Positions 34,270 to 44,846 of a DNA stretch of 64,000 nt are shown piece by piece (positions within the stretch are counted from its first letter, which is position 1; each line of letters starts with the position of its first letter). The translations under genes and the position numbers were made by a program. Source of the stretch: Acidimicrobiales bacterium. GTDB taxonomy: Bacteria > Actinomycetota > Acidimicrobiia > Acidimicrobiales > JAVJTC01. The stretch covers positions 1 through 64,000 of the forward strand of contig JAVJTC010000023.1 in the NCBI GenBank assembly GCA_040219085.1. Reading direction: 5' to 3'. A model generated the notes under the pieces. It worked only from the letters and a program-made list of their open reading frames with translations, was not told the DNA's origin and ran no database searches.

Positions 34270-34334
34270 CACGCGCCCGGCGACAGGGGAGCGCCGCCCG
34301 ACCACGCAGCGGTCAACGCCGCGAAGACCCGCCG

Positions 34335-34964
34335 TCAGCGGCCAAAAAGCGGCGAACGCCGGGGTCGAGGTGCCGGCCGGGGCCACGCGTCGTCGACCGC
34401 CCCGGCCAGGATGAGATGTCGCACCCCACCCTCACGCGGGCCCAGGTCGCGCAGACCGAGTTCGCCGACGCCCGCAGCGGGCCATCGTTCGCCCTCGCCC
34501 GGCGGTTCCGCCACGATGAGGCTGCCCCCGGGGGCGAGGAATCCGACCGCACATTCCGCAGTCGTCGCCGGCGGACCGAAAGATCGGGCCACGACCGCCT
34601 GAGCACAGCACCGCAGGGACGGCTCGCGCGCCAGAACTTCCGCCTTACCCTCGGCCACCTCCACAAAGCCCCCGAGCCCCAGGCTCCCGATGGCCCAGCG
34701 GAGAAAAGCCGCCCGGGACGCACCCACTTCGACGAGAATCACCCGCACCGGCAGGGTGGTGGCCACGACCAGGCCCGGGAGGCCGTTGCCCGAGCCCAGA
34801 TCGACGACCGTGGTTTCCTCCGCCGCAATCTCCGCCAAGACGTCGACGAAGGGACCGCAGCGATCGATCTCCCGTGCGATGTCGGCACGGCGGCCGACGA
34901 GACCGAGGCGCTGGGCGCGCTCGATCACGTCAGGCAGCTGTAGCCGGCCCTCTGCCGGGCCCAT
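34335..34964 (-). CDS. rsmG: 16S rRNA (guanine-527-N7) methyltransferase RsmG
   Basis: A 209-residue SAM-dependent methyltransferase (GidB). Seen: VVDLGSGNGLPGLVVA (SAM motif I, about 53-68), VILVEVGASRAAFLRWA, and AVVARSFGPPATTAECAVGFLAPGGSLIV. It modifies G527 in the streptomycin-binding region of 16S rRNA. It follows jag by eight bases and is the last gene before the parS-like array. The C-terminus is proline/arginine-rich. Confidence 0.93.
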   Translation of the reverse strand: MGPAEGRLQLPDVIERAQRLGLVGRRADIAREIDRCGPFVDVLAEIAAEETTVVDLGSGNGLPGLVVATTLPVRVILVEVGASRAAFLRWAIGSLGLGGFVEVAEGKAEVLAREPSLRCCAQAVVARSFGPPATTAECAVGFLAPGGSLIVAEPPGEGERWPAAGVGELGLRDLGPREGGVRHLILAGAVDDAWPRPAPRPRRSPLFGR

Positions 34965-34972
34965 GGTCGACG

Positions 34973-35947
34973 TCAGTCGACGGGCGCCACGACGACACGC
35001 CGCCGCGGCTCTTCACCCACCGAGCGGGTTTCTACGCCCTCGACATCGACGATCGCGTCGTGGATCACCTTGCGATCCAAAGACGACATGGGCTCTGCGA
35101 CCACTTCTTCACCCGTCTCGAGAACCTTGTCGGCCAGCTGCTGGGCGAACTTCTCGAGTGCCGCGTTACGGCGGGCCCGGTAGGACCCGACGTCGACCCG
35201 GATGCGGGCATAGCGCCGATGGTCCGCCTGGCGCTGCACGATCGTGCGGGCGATCTCCTCGAGAGCCGCCATGGTCGACCCGTCAGGGCCGATCAGGATG
35301 CCCACGCCGGGACCTTCGACGGATGCCTCGAGGATGTCTTCGTCCTTTTCGGTCGCGGTGACAGTGGCGTCGGACAGTCCGAACTCGTCGACGACACTCT
35401 CGAAGAAGTCGATCAGCAGCTCCTTCTGCTCCTCGATCGGCATTTCCTCGTCACGTGAGTCGTCATCCATCGCTTCTCTCCTCTTGCCTCGGCCACCGCC
35501 ATCGTTAGCGGAACTCTCTCGCCCTCCCCGACGGCCACCAGCCGGCGGGCCACTCCGGTCGGCTTTCGGGGTATTGCCCGTGTCGTCGGCCCGGGACTTC
35601 TTCTGATCCCCACCCGAGTCGCGGCTCTGGTCGGACCTCCCCGAACCATCGCCGCCCCGGCCCTTGCCGCGGCCCTTGCCCCGGTTCCGACCTCCCTGGC
35701 CACCGTCGCGACCACCGCCCGATCCGCCCCGGCGACGGCCCCGGTCACGACGTTCCTCCTTTGCGGGCGGCGCCTTGGGGCGCACTCGCGCCCGCACCCG
35801 CGCCTCTTCCTTGAGCCTGCCGAACAAGCCCGTCTTCGGTTCAGCGACGGTCTGGAACTCGGCTTCTTGTTGGTCGACCCCGAGCTGGTCCAGCGCACGA
35901 TCGCGCGCCTCCTCCAGGGTTGATCCGGTCGTCTCGACCCATTCCAT
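34973..35947 (-). CDS. jag: Jag/SpoIIIJ-associated RNA-binding protein (Jag_N, KH, R3H)
   Basis: A 324-residue protein: Jag_N domain at 1-50 (MEWVETTGSTLEEARDRAL, LFGRLKEEARVRARV), a very long Arg/Gly/Asp-rich linker (about 60-165), then a KH domain (GPGVGILIGPDGSTMAALEEIARTIV-type, about 215-245) and an R3H domain (ARRNAALEKFAQQLADKVL, PMSSLDRKVIHDAI, about 262-300). It is an RNA-binding partner of YidC, encoded beside it. The linker is far longer than in Firmicutes homologues. Confidence 0.93.
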   Translation of the reverse strand: MEWVETTGSTLEEARDRALDQLGVDQQEAEFQTVAEPKTGLFGRLKEEARVRARVRPKAPPAKEERRDRGRRRGGSGGGRDGGQGGRNRGKGRGKGRGGDGSGRSDQSRDSGGDQKKSRADDTGNTPKADRSGPPAGGRRGGRESSANDGGGRGKRREAMDDDSRDEEMPIEEQKELLIDFFESVVDEFGLSDATVTATEKDEDILEASVEGPGVGILIGPDGSTMAALEEIARTIVQRQADHRRYARIRVDVGSYRARRNAALEKFAQQLADKVLETGEEVVAEPMSSLDRKVIHDAIVDVEGVETRSVGEEPRRRVVVAPVD

Positions 35948-35954
35948 GGGTGAC

Positions 35955-37220
35955 CTACCTCTTCTTCCGCTTCTTGCGATTGTTCGAGCGGGACTGTTCA
36001 CCCTTCGGCGTGACCCGACTCGACGACCGCTTCGGTTCTGGTGTCTTCTTCGACTCTTCGGCCGCAGCTCTGCGCGCCCGGCCGAACAGGCCACGGCCCT
36101 CCTTGGGAGTGGGCTCCGGCTTGGCCGGCTTCGCCGCGTCACTCGAACGGGCCGGCGATGTCCGGCCCTGGCGGTTTCCACTGGGCGGTTTGCGTTTCGG
36201 CTTCGGCGGTGGCGCATTGGTGGGTCGCCGACGCCCGTGCTGGCGGGCCGCGTCAGCGGCGGGGCGTGTGCCCTGTTGACCGCCCATGATCCCCTCGAGC
36301 AGGCCCTTGGGCTTCTCGCTCTCGGCGCTCGTCCCAACCGCATCCGAGCTGGACCCCTTCTCCACTGCCTTCGCCTCGATCGGCTCGCGATCCTGCATCG
36401 GCCGATAGACCCGCCGGGTGATGAATGCCTGCTGGCCGATCCGGATGAGGCTCTGGGTGATGAAGTAGACGACGAGGCCGGCCGGCATCGCGAAGGAGAA
36501 GACCGGCAACATGAACGGGAGAATCCACATCAGCATCTTCTGCTGCTGGGGGATCTCACCCTGGTTGCGACCCGCGATCTGGCGCTGCTGGATCAGGCTG
36601 AGACCGAAGACCAGGATCACCATGCCCAGGAACGGGAGCCCGTGGGAGAACGACTCCCGCAGTGCGGAGCTGGCGCTCTCGGACAGGTCGATACCGATGA
36701 AGTCCATCTCGGTCGACGCCGAGAGGTCGGCGAACAGCTCACTGCCCTGGTCGAGGTACTGCGGGTTGAACGTCTCGAAGTTCGCCGGCAGCTGCACCGC
36801 CTCGAGACCACCACCGGCCCCGGGACCGGCCGACGTCGCCGCCGACTGGCCGACCGCGGACCCCACCACGAAGCCGACCTCACTGCTACGGCGGGTCAGG
36901 CCTTGCAGCAGGCGGAACAGGACGAAGAAGATCGGAAGCTGGATGAACAACGGCAGGCAGCCGCCAACGGGATTGACGTTGTGCTCCTGGTAGAGCTTCA
37001 TCATCTCTTCGTTGAGCTTCACCCGGTCGTTGCCGATCTCGGCCTGCAACCGCTTGATCTCCGGCTGCAGGCGCCGCATCTCGAGCATCGAGCGGGTCGA
37101 CTTCACGTTCAACGGCGTCAAGACCACCATCACGAGCAACGTGAGGAGGATGATGGCGCCGCCGTAGCTCGGCCACAGCGAATAGAACCAGGCGAGCAGG
37201 TCAGCGACGAGATTGAACAT
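35955..37220 (-). CDS. yidC: membrane protein insertase YidC
   Basis: A 421-residue Oxa1/YidC insertase. TM1 near 20-40 (YGGAIILLTLLVMVVLTPLNVKS), coiled-coil cytoplasmic hairpin (RRLQPEIKRLQAEIGNDR), VNPVGGCLPLFIQLPIFFVLFRLL, a periplasmic loop, GLPFLGMVILVFGLSL, then KMLMWILPFMLPVFSFAMPAGLVVYF. The C-terminal 125 residues are a Lys/Arg/Pro-rich tail ending NRKKRKKR, likely ribosome-binding. Its ATG overlaps the yidD stop (TGATG). Confidence 0.95.
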   Translation of the reverse strand: MFNLVADLLAWFYSLWPSYGGAIILLTLLVMVVLTPLNVKSTRSMLEMRRLQPEIKRLQAEIGNDRVKLNEEMMKLYQEHNVNPVGGCLPLFIQLPIFFVLFRLLQGLTRRSSEVGFVVGSAVGQSAATSAGPGAGGGLEAVQLPANFETFNPQYLDQGSELFADLSASTEMDFIGIDLSESASSALRESFSHGLPFLGMVILVFGLSLIQQRQIAGRNQGEIPQQQKMLMWILPFMLPVFSFAMPAGLVVYFITQSLIRIGQQAFITRRVYRPMQDREPIEAKAVEKGSSSDAVGTSAESEKPKGLLEGIMGGQQGTRPAADAARQHGRRRPTNAPPPKPKRKPPSGNRQGRTSPARSSDAAKPAKPEPTPKEGRGLFGRARRAAAEESKKTPEPKRSSSRVTPKGEQSRSNNRKKRKKR

Positions 37221-37534
37221 CAGGCAGCCCTCTCCGAGGGTGGGGCATCACTGACCGACGGTCGGTCAGTGACCAGGTGCTCGCCTGGAACGGGGTCGTA
37301 CCCCCAGGACCCGAACGGACGACAGCGGCCCAGGCGGCGAAATGCCAACCAGGAACCCCGCAGCGCACCATGGCGACCGATCGCGGTCACCGCGTAACTC
37401 GAACACGTCGGTACGAACCGGCAGGACCCCGCCCGGCGGCGGGGGACACCCTGGTACCAACCGATCAGCCGGACCAGACCGCGGGCGACGCGCCCCGGCG
37501 ACGAGTCGGGAACCGGGCTCGACGACGTGGTCAC
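37220..37534 (-). CDS. yidD: membrane protein insertion efficiency factor YidD
   Basis: A 104-residue Yid[41 protein letters not shown] carries the family's two-cysteine CRFxPTCSxYA signature, and [17 protein letters not shown] the third. It assists YidC-dependent insertion at the inner face of the membrane. The GTG at 37534 overlaps the rnpA stop (GTGA), and its stop overlaps the yidC start, so three genes are chained. Confidence 0.93.
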   Translation of the reverse strand: MTTSSSPVPDSSPGRVARGLVRLIGWYQGVPRRRAGSCRFVPTCSSYAVTAIGRHGALRGSWLAFRRLGRCRPFGSWGYDPVPGEHLVTDRPSVSDAPPSERAA

Positions 37535-37893
37535 CGTACACCCCCGACGTCCAACCGGCGCCGGGCCAGATCTTCGAGGGCCCGGCGACACTGCGCGTGC
37601 AACTCACTGTAGGTGGCCGTCGCCACACCCGCCGTGGGCATCACGAGGTAGTCCCCCGGCGGCAGGGGGACGGATCGATCTTCGGCGAGTTCACGGAAGA
37701 CGGCACGGAGACGACGGCGGATGCGGTTGCGGACGACGGCTGGACCCAGTCGCCGGGGCGTCGCGTAGGCCAGACACGGCACAGCGACGTCAGCGGCGGG
37801 GGAGTAGCGCACGGACACGAGATCCGCCCGCCCACGAGGCGCGGCACGGCCGAATGCTCCGAAGCGCTCCCGGCCATGAACGCGGCCTATCAG
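37531..37893 (-). CDS. rnpA: ribonuclease P protein component, probable non-AUG start
   Basis: The RNase P signature [20 protein letters not shown] is clear, and the protein is the tRNA 5'-maturation cofactor. From the first conventional start (GTG 37818) it would have only 95 residues and miss the conserved N-terminal strand. The same frame continues upstream as [22 protein letters not shown], which fits normal RnpA N-termini. No ATG, GTG or TTG exists there; CTG at 37893, overlapping the rpmH stop, would give 120 residues. Confidence 0.8.
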   Translation of the reverse strand: MIGRVHGRERFGAFGRAAPRGRADLVSVRYSPAADVAVPCLAYATPRRLGPAVVRNRIRRRLRAVFRELAEDRSVPLPPGDYLVMPTAGVATATYSELHAQCRRALEDLARRRLDVGGVR

Positions 37894-38024
37894 ACCGACA
37901 GCCGCTTCCTTCCCTTGAGTCGGCGGCGCCGGATGAGGGCGCGCCCGCCCCGGGTAGCCATACGGTTGCGGAACCCGTGGCGCCGCGCCCTGCGGCGGAC
38001 CTTGGGTTGATAAGTGCGCTTCAC
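37890..38024 (-). CDS. rpmH: 50S ribosomal protein L34
   Basis: A 44-residue L34, [21 protein letters not shown] through [12 protein letters not shown], a near-canonical sequence. GTG at 38024 follows AGGAGG by six bases. First gene of the minus-strand rpmH-rnpA-yidD-yidC-jag-rsmG group diverging from dnaA. Confidence 0.97.
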   Translation of the reverse strand: MKRTYQPKVRRRARRHGFRNRMATRGGRALIRRRRLKGRKRLSV

Positions 38025-38498
38025 GCTGTTCCTCCTGAGGCGGGGTGGGGTCGCAGCCCTGCGCCGAGATCCGAAGTCGGCTTCACCCTCTGCTCGACGC
38101 ACGGGGGGATCACCGGACGACTCGACGCGCCATCGGCGCGTAGACGTCGAATCAACGCTAGAGCCCCCGCCGATCACAGGCAACCAGGAGCGTCGGCGAA
38201 TCATCGCTCCGTCGCCGAGCACGCGCGGCGATGTCACCCGTCAGCCGCGCGGCTCCGACATCGCGTACCCGCTCTGACCTGCACGAACGCGACCGAAGAT
38301 CCCCGTCTTTGGAGTAGTGCTAGCTTCCCTCACTCACATCGGGGCCGAACGAAGCCCGGACGGATCGAGACGGCCGCAGACCCGATCGCCCCCTACACCA
38401 GCCGGTATTCGCGGAGCACGGCGCGTAATCCACAGCTGTGGACCGCGCTGTGGACGCCCAGCCGCAATCACGACACGACGCACGGGTGGTAGCCGCAG
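38025..38498. promoter_or_regulatory. rpmH-dnaA divergent intergenic region
   Basis: This 474-bp gene-free segment must hold the rpmH and dnaA promoters. Close to dnaA (38426-38455) is a group of DnaA-box-like motifs, listed separately. No other clear repeat or gene was seen. A possible -10 lies in the AGTGCTAGCTT patch near 38315-38326. Confidence 0.6.
38426..38455. promoter_or_regulatory. DnaA-box-like cluster upstream of dnaA
   Basis: TAATCCACA (38426-38434) is one base off TTATCCACA. It overlaps the perfect 14-bp palindrome TCCACAGCTGTGGA (38429-38442), two head-to-head box cores, and TGTGGAC recurs at 38449-38455. About 45 bases before the dnaA start, this could mediate DnaA autoregulation. 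Confidence 0.5.
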
Positions 38499-39917
38499 TT
38501 GAAGGACGCGAACGATCTCTGGCGGGAATGCGCAGCGCGCATACGGGCTCAGGTCTCCGACGCCGTCTGGCGATCGACATTCCACGACGTGACCGCCCGG
38601 CCGTCCGGTAGTGGAGAACTCGTACTCGGTGTCCCCAGTGGCATCGCGAAGGAGCGCATCGAGGGCCGTTACATGGACCTTCTGCGGGCGGCTCTCGACG
38701 GCGGTGGTACCGCCCCCGCCGTCATCATCGAAGTCGACCCCGCTCTGCCCGGGGACCAACTCAACCTGTTGGATCTGGAACTCGACGCCGCACCCACTCC
38801 CACGATCGACGTGGCCGGTGCCTCGCGTTCGGTCGATCCCCTCGAAGCCCCTGTTCCCCGTGACGGAGACATCGCCCAGTCCCTGAACCCGAGGTACTCG
38901 TTCGGGAGCTTCGTGACCGGCACGTCGAACCGGTTCGCGCACGCCGCGGCCCTGTCGGTCGCGGAAACCCCGGCGAAGTCCTACAACCCGCTGTTCATCT
39001 ACGGTGACGCCGGCCTCGGCAAGACACACCTGCTGCACGCCATCGGCCACTACGTGCGGGAGAACTACCCGACCTTCACGGTGCGTTACGTCTCCACGGA
39101 GACCTTCCTCAACCAGTTCGTCGATGCGATCCGCACCAACGACCGTCACAACTTCAAGCGTCGCTACCGTGAAATCGACGTCCTGTTGGTGGACGACATC
39201 CAGTTCATGGAGGGAAAGGAGGGGCTCCAGGAGGAGTTCTTCCACACCTTCAACACGCTGCACCAGGGGCTCCGCCAGATCGTCATCTCCTCGGATCGCC
39301 CACCCGACGCCATGTCCACCCTCGAAGACCGGCTCCGTAGCCGCTTCAAGATGGGCCTGATCACCGACATCCAACCGCCCGACATCGAGACCCGACTCGC
39401 CATTCTGCGCAAGAAGGCCGAAGCCGACTCCGTTCCGGTGCCCGCCGAGGTCCTCGAGTTCATCGCCGCGCACATCACCGACAACATCCGTGAACTCGAA
39501 GGCGCCCTCATCCGCGTCTGCGCATTCGCGAGCCTCACCAACGAGACCCTGTCGATCGAACTGGCCCGCCAGATACTCAGTGACATCCTCACCGAGCCCC
39601 AGCCACGCCAGATCACCGCTCAACTCATCCTCGACGAGACCTCCCGGCAGTTCGGTTTCAGCATCGAGGAGATCCAGGGTGGCAGCCGGCGCCGTCCCCT
39701 CGTCACCGCGCGTCAGATCGCCATGTACGTCACCCGCCAGCTCACCGAACTCTCCTACCCCGCCATCGCCCGGGAGTTCGGCGGCCGTGATCACACCACC
39801 GTCATCCACGCCGTCGACAAGATCGGCGCGCTCATGTCCGAGCGCCGCCAGATCTACGACCAGGTCACCGAGCTCATCCAACGGATCAAGAACGGTGACG
39901 AGCGGGCCATCGCCTGA
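38499..39917 (+). CDS. dnaA: chromosomal replication initiator DnaA
   Basis: A 472-residue DnaA. Domain I (LWRECAARIRAQVSDAVWRSTF) is followed by a linker, the AAA+ domain beginning LNPRYSFGSFVTGTSNRFAHAAALSVAE-type sequence with Walker A GDAGLGKTHLLH (about 169-180) and Walker B LLVDDIQFM, sensor LEDRLRSRFKMGLITDIQPPD, and domain IV with the DnaA-box helix FGGRDHTTVIHAVDKI (about 426-441). TTG at 38499 is the start. Binds DnaA boxes at oriC and opens it. Confidence 0.97.
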   Translation: MKDANDLWRECAARIRAQVSDAVWRSTFHDVTARPSGSGELVLGVPSGIAKERIEGRYMDLLRAALDGGGTAPAVIIEVDPALPGDQLNLLDLELDAAPTPTIDVAGASRSVDPLEAPVPRDGDIAQSLNPRYSFGSFVTGTSNRFAHAAALSVAETPAKSYNPLFIYGDAGLGKTHLLHAIGHYVRENYPTFTVRYVSTETFLNQFVDAIRTNDRHNFKRRYREIDVLLVDDIQFMEGKEGLQEEFFHTFNTLHQGLRQIVISSDRPPDAMSTLEDRLRSRFKMGLITDIQPPDIETRLAILRKKAEADSVPVPAEVLEFIAAHITDNIRELEGALIRVCAFASLTNETLSIELARQILSDILTEPQPRQITAQLILDETSRQFGFSIEEIQGGSRRRPLVTARQIAMYVTRQLTELSYPAIAREFGGRDHTTVIHAVDKIGALMSERRQIYDQVTELIQRIKNGDERAIA

Positions 39918-40163
39918 CCACGCCATGACCACCTGGGGACGACCCTGTGGACGTCATGGTGGCAAGCCGTGGATGACATGGTCGCCATCCACCGACCACG
40001 GACTGTCGTCCACCGGACTCCTCGGTCACCCACAACGACCTCACAGGGTGACAACCTTGGGTGACCTGCGGAAATACCGCGTTACCCACAATCCACAGCC
40101 CCTAATACTGCTACCTGATCATCATCGACATCCTGATCCGGTGGAAGAAAGCGAGCCGGCCCG
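39918..40163. other. probable oriC in the dnaA-dnaN intergenic region
   Basis: The 246 bases contain repeated DnaA-box-like motifs: TGTGGACGT (39946-39954), CGTGGATGA (39968-39976), CCATCCACC (39985-39993), TCGTCCACC (40006-40014), TCACCCACA (40026-40034), TTACCCACA (40082-40090) and overlapping CAATCCACA (40089-40097). Most are one to three bases off consensus. A less GC-rich stretch (about 40091-40140) precedes dnaN. In actinobacteria oriC usually lies exactly here. Confidence 0.65.
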
Positions 40164-41258
40164 GTGAAGTTCCGTTGCGAACGAGACCTCCTCGCCCAGG
40201 CACTCGCGACCGCGACCCGAGCGGTCTCGAGTCGCGGTGGGCAACTCCCCGTGTTGTCGGGCCTACGCGTCGTGCTGAGCGATGACGAGCTCACGCTGAC
40301 GGGAAGCGATCTGGATCTGACGATCGAAGCACACCTGCAGGTCGCGGGGGAGGGGGCCGGCCAGGCGGTCATTCCCGCCAAGTTGCTCTCTGACGTCGTA
40401 CGTGCTCTCGAACCCGGGGCCGTGACGGTCGAGGTGTCCGAAGGCGACGCCGAGATCACCGGGGGCCGCACCCAGTTCTCCATCCGGACGATCGCGGCCG
40501 AGGAATTCCCCCAGTTGCCCGAACCCTCCGGTGAAGGACACCAACTCGATGCCGCCCACCTCGCGACGGCGCTACGCCAGGTCGTGCCGGCAGCCAGCGG
40601 CGACGACTCACGGCCGATCCTCACCGGTGTGCTGTTCGCCGCCGAGGCCGGAGGCCTTCGCCTCGTGGCCACGGATTCGTACCGACTCGCCCTCAGAGAC
40701 CTGCCGGGAACGACCATCCTCGGGGACGACCAGAGCGTGCTCGTGCCCTCGAGGGCGTTGTCGGAGCTCGGGAGGATGCTGGGCGACGCCGAGGACCTCA
40801 CCCTGCGTCTGGGCGAGCGTGACGCGACGTTCGAGTTCGCGGGGTCCCGGCTCACCACGCGGCTGATCGAAGGCGACTTCCCCAACTACCGCGGCCTGAT
40901 CCCCGAGAGCCATCCGAACCGCATGGTCACCGACCGTCACGCGTTACACGACGCGGTGCGGCGCGTGCGCCTTCTCGCGCAGGAGTCCACACCCGTGCGC
41001 ATGACGATGACCCAGGGGGCGGTCGAGCTCGTGGCGATCACCCAGGATGTCGGACAGGCCCACGAGACGATCGACGCGAACTACGAGGGCGAAGACCTGA
41101 CGGTCGCGTTCAACGCCCAGTACCTCCTCGACGGCATCGAGGTCACCGACGGCGACGAGGTGGAGTTGGAAACCGTCGACGCGTTGAAGCCGGCGCTGTT
41201 GCACAGGGTCGGCGACGAGAACTTCGTCTACCTCCTGATGCCCGTGCGTGTGCCCTAG
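40164..41258 (+). CDS. dnaN: DNA polymerase III sliding clamp (beta subunit)
   Basis: A 364-residue clamp with three repeated domains: MKFRCERDLLAQALATATRAV, LSGLRVVLSDDELTLTGSDLDL, GVLFAAEAGGLRLVATDSYRLA, and the C-terminal LLMPVRVP ending. It encircles DNA and tethers polymerase and repair factors. GTG start just after the probable oriC; recF follows five bases later. Confidence 0.97.
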   Translation: MKFRCERDLLAQALATATRAVSSRGGQLPVLSGLRVVLSDDELTLTGSDLDLTIEAHLQVAGEGAGQAVIPAKLLSDVVRALEPGAVTVEVSEGDAEITGGRTQFSIRTIAAEEFPQLPEPSGEGHQLDAAHLATALRQVVPAASGDDSRPILTGVLFAAEAGGLRLVATDSYRLALRDLPGTTILGDDQSVLVPSRALSELGRMLGDAEDLTLRLGERDATFEFAGSRLTTRLIEGDFPNYRGLIPESHPNRMVTDRHALHDAVRRVRLLAQESTPVRMTMTQGAVELVAITQDVGQAHETIDANYEGEDLTVAFNAQYLLDGIEVTDGDEVELETVDALKPALLHRVGDENFVYLLMPVRVP

Positions 41259-41263
41259 ACCCG

Positions 41264-42346
41264 GTGTGGCTGTCGCGGCTCTGGATCGAGGACTTCCGTT
41301 CCTATGAACGGGCGGAGCTGACCCTCTCGGAGGGACTGACCGTCGTCGTCGGTGACAACGGGACGGGAAAGACGAACCTCATCGAGGCCGTCGCCTTCGC
41401 CCTGTCCCTGCAGTCGTTCCGCCACGCGGGTACCGACGCGTTGGTTCGTAACGGAGCGGAGCGGGCCATCGTGAGAGCCGAGCTGATGGTGGACGAACGG
41501 GATCTGCTCGTCGAGATCGAGATCCCCTCCGGTCGGGGTTCCACCCGGGCACAGCTCAACCGCCAGCGGCTGCGGCGCAACGCCGATCTTGCAGAGCTGG
41601 GCGGCGTCACCGTGTTCGCTCCCGATGACCTCACGGTGATCAAGGGGGGACCGGGCGAACGCCGGCGCGCGGTCGACGACGCGATCGTCGCGGTCCGTCC
41701 CAGGTACGAACCCCGTAGGCGCGAACTCCGCAAGATCCTGGACCAGCGCAATGCGTTGTTGCGCCGGCACCGCAACGCCCTGACGCCGGACGTCGTCGTC
41801 ACTCTCGACGTGTGGGACCAGCGACTCGGGGAGGCAGGCGAACGTTGGGCGGCGACGCGCAGGGCGTTTCTCGACGAGTTGCGGCCCTACCTTCTCGACG
41901 CGCACCGGACGATCTCGGGAGCGGCCCGTGAGCTCGCCGTCGTCTACGACCCGGAGTGGAGTCACAGTGGCCTGCCCACAGCTCTGGCGGCAGCGCGCGA
42001 CGACGACGTGAGGCGTGGGGTCACCACGGTCGGGCCACACCGCGACGACATCGTGATCACCCTCGACGGTCTGCCCACCCGCACCCATGCGTCCCAGGGC
42101 GAACAGCGGTCCGTCGCTCTGGCGCTGCGGCTCGCGATCCACCGACTCGCGACCGCGCTCAACGACGGCGCACCCGTCCTGCTCCTCGACGACGTCTTCT
42201 CCGAACTCGACGTCGACCGTGGCGCGGCGCTCCTGGCGGCCCTGCCCCGAGGTCAGGTCGTTCTCACAACCGCCACGCCACCACCCCCGTCGGCGCATCC
42301 GGACCGGACCATCTCGTTGACGGGTGACGGCATTCCGGGTGGGTGA
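41264..42346 (+). CDS. recF: DNA recombination protein RecF
   Basis: A 360-residue SMC-like ATPase: Walker A VVVGDNGTGKTNLIEAV (about 28-44), RSFRSYE-type N-terminal strand (IEDFRSYERAEL), GPHRDDI, the ABC signature ASQGEQRSVALALRLA (about 277-292) and Walker B VLLLDDVFSELD. It helps load RecA at gaps. GTG at 41264; the stop overlaps the DUF721 gene start (GTGA). Confidence 0.96.
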   Translation: MWLSRLWIEDFRSYERAELTLSEGLTVVVGDNGTGKTNLIEAVAFALSLQSFRHAGTDALVRNGAERAIVRAELMVDERDLLVEIEIPSGRGSTRAQLNRQRLRRNADLAELGGVTVFAPDDLTVIKGGPGERRRAVDDAIVAVRPRYEPRRRELRKILDQRNALLRRHRNALTPDVVVTLDVWDQRLGEAGERWAATRRAFLDELRPYLLDAHRTISGAARELAVVYDPEWSHSGLPTALAAARDDDVRRGVTTVGPHRDDIVITLDGLPTRTHASQGEQRSVALALRLAIHRLATALNDGAPVLLLDDVFSELDVDRGAALLAALPRGQVVLTTATPPPPSAHPDRTISLTGDGIPGG

Positions 42347-42711
42347 GCGCGGGCGCGGGCATGATTGGGGCCATGGCACCGATCGAGTGGGACGCGCATC
42401 ACCACCCCCGGCCCCTGGCGGAGATCCTCGACCGGACACTGCGCAGGATGGGCGCTCCCGACGCGGATGTGCTCAGCGCGGTCTTCGGCGACTGGGACCA
42501 GATCGTCGGCAGCGACCTCGCGGCCCATACGCGGCCCAGAGCGATCACCGACGGTTGTCTCGTCGTGGTCGCCGACGATGCGGCTTGGGCGTCACGGGTG
42601 CGGTGGTCCTCGGCCGTGATCCTCGAGCAGGTCGCCGCGCGAACCGGCGCCGACGGGGTCACCGAGATGAGGGTGCGTGTGGGCGCTCCCGGCCCCGGCG
42701 AAGCCCCCTGA
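42343..42711 (+). CDS. DUF721 / DciA-like protein
   Basis: A 122-residue protein with the DUF721 core: PLAEILDRTLRRMG, VFGDWDQIVGSDLAAHTRPRAITDGCLVVVADDAAWASRVRW. DciA proteins are the ancestral loaders of DnaB in bacteria lacking DnaC/DnaI; no DnaC/DnaI-type loader was seen. GTG at 42343 overlaps the recF stop; ATG 42361 or 42373 are possible starts. The recF-DUF721-gyrB order is conserved in actinobacteria. Confidence 0.85.
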   Translation: MSAGAGMIGAMAPIEWDAHHHPRPLAEILDRTLRRMGAPDADVLSAVFGDWDQIVGSDLAAHTRPRAITDGCLVVVADDAAWASRVRWSSAVILEQVAARTGADGVTEMRVRVGAPGPGEAP

Positions 42712-42760
42712 CGAGGCATCTGCGGTGGTAGACTCCCCTGATGGCATTCACCCGCTCTGA

Positions 42761-44788
<2,028 letters not shown>

Positions 44789-44846
44789 TGACGTCGAATC
44801 GCCCTCCGGGGCCTGACACGGAGACCTCCACGCCGGGAGTAGGTCG

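Larger units (their letters stand above)
34136..34300. repeat. three tandem 50-bp repeats carrying parS-like sites
   Basis: The unit (core CGCCCGAGATGTTTCC followed by CGTGAAACACACGCGCCCGG and CGACA) recurs with exactly 50-bp period: the 16-bp centres begin at 34154, 34204 and 34254. The spacer alternates AAGGACCCAC and GGGGAGCGC types. A truncated fourth copy (GCGCCGCCCG without the centre) ends the array near 34300. It lies between parA and rsmG. Confidence 0.9.

Noticed and set aside
34136-34300. Possible CRISPR array
   Set aside because: Only three units, spacers are part of the same 50-bp repeat, and no cas genes; the centre matches parS.
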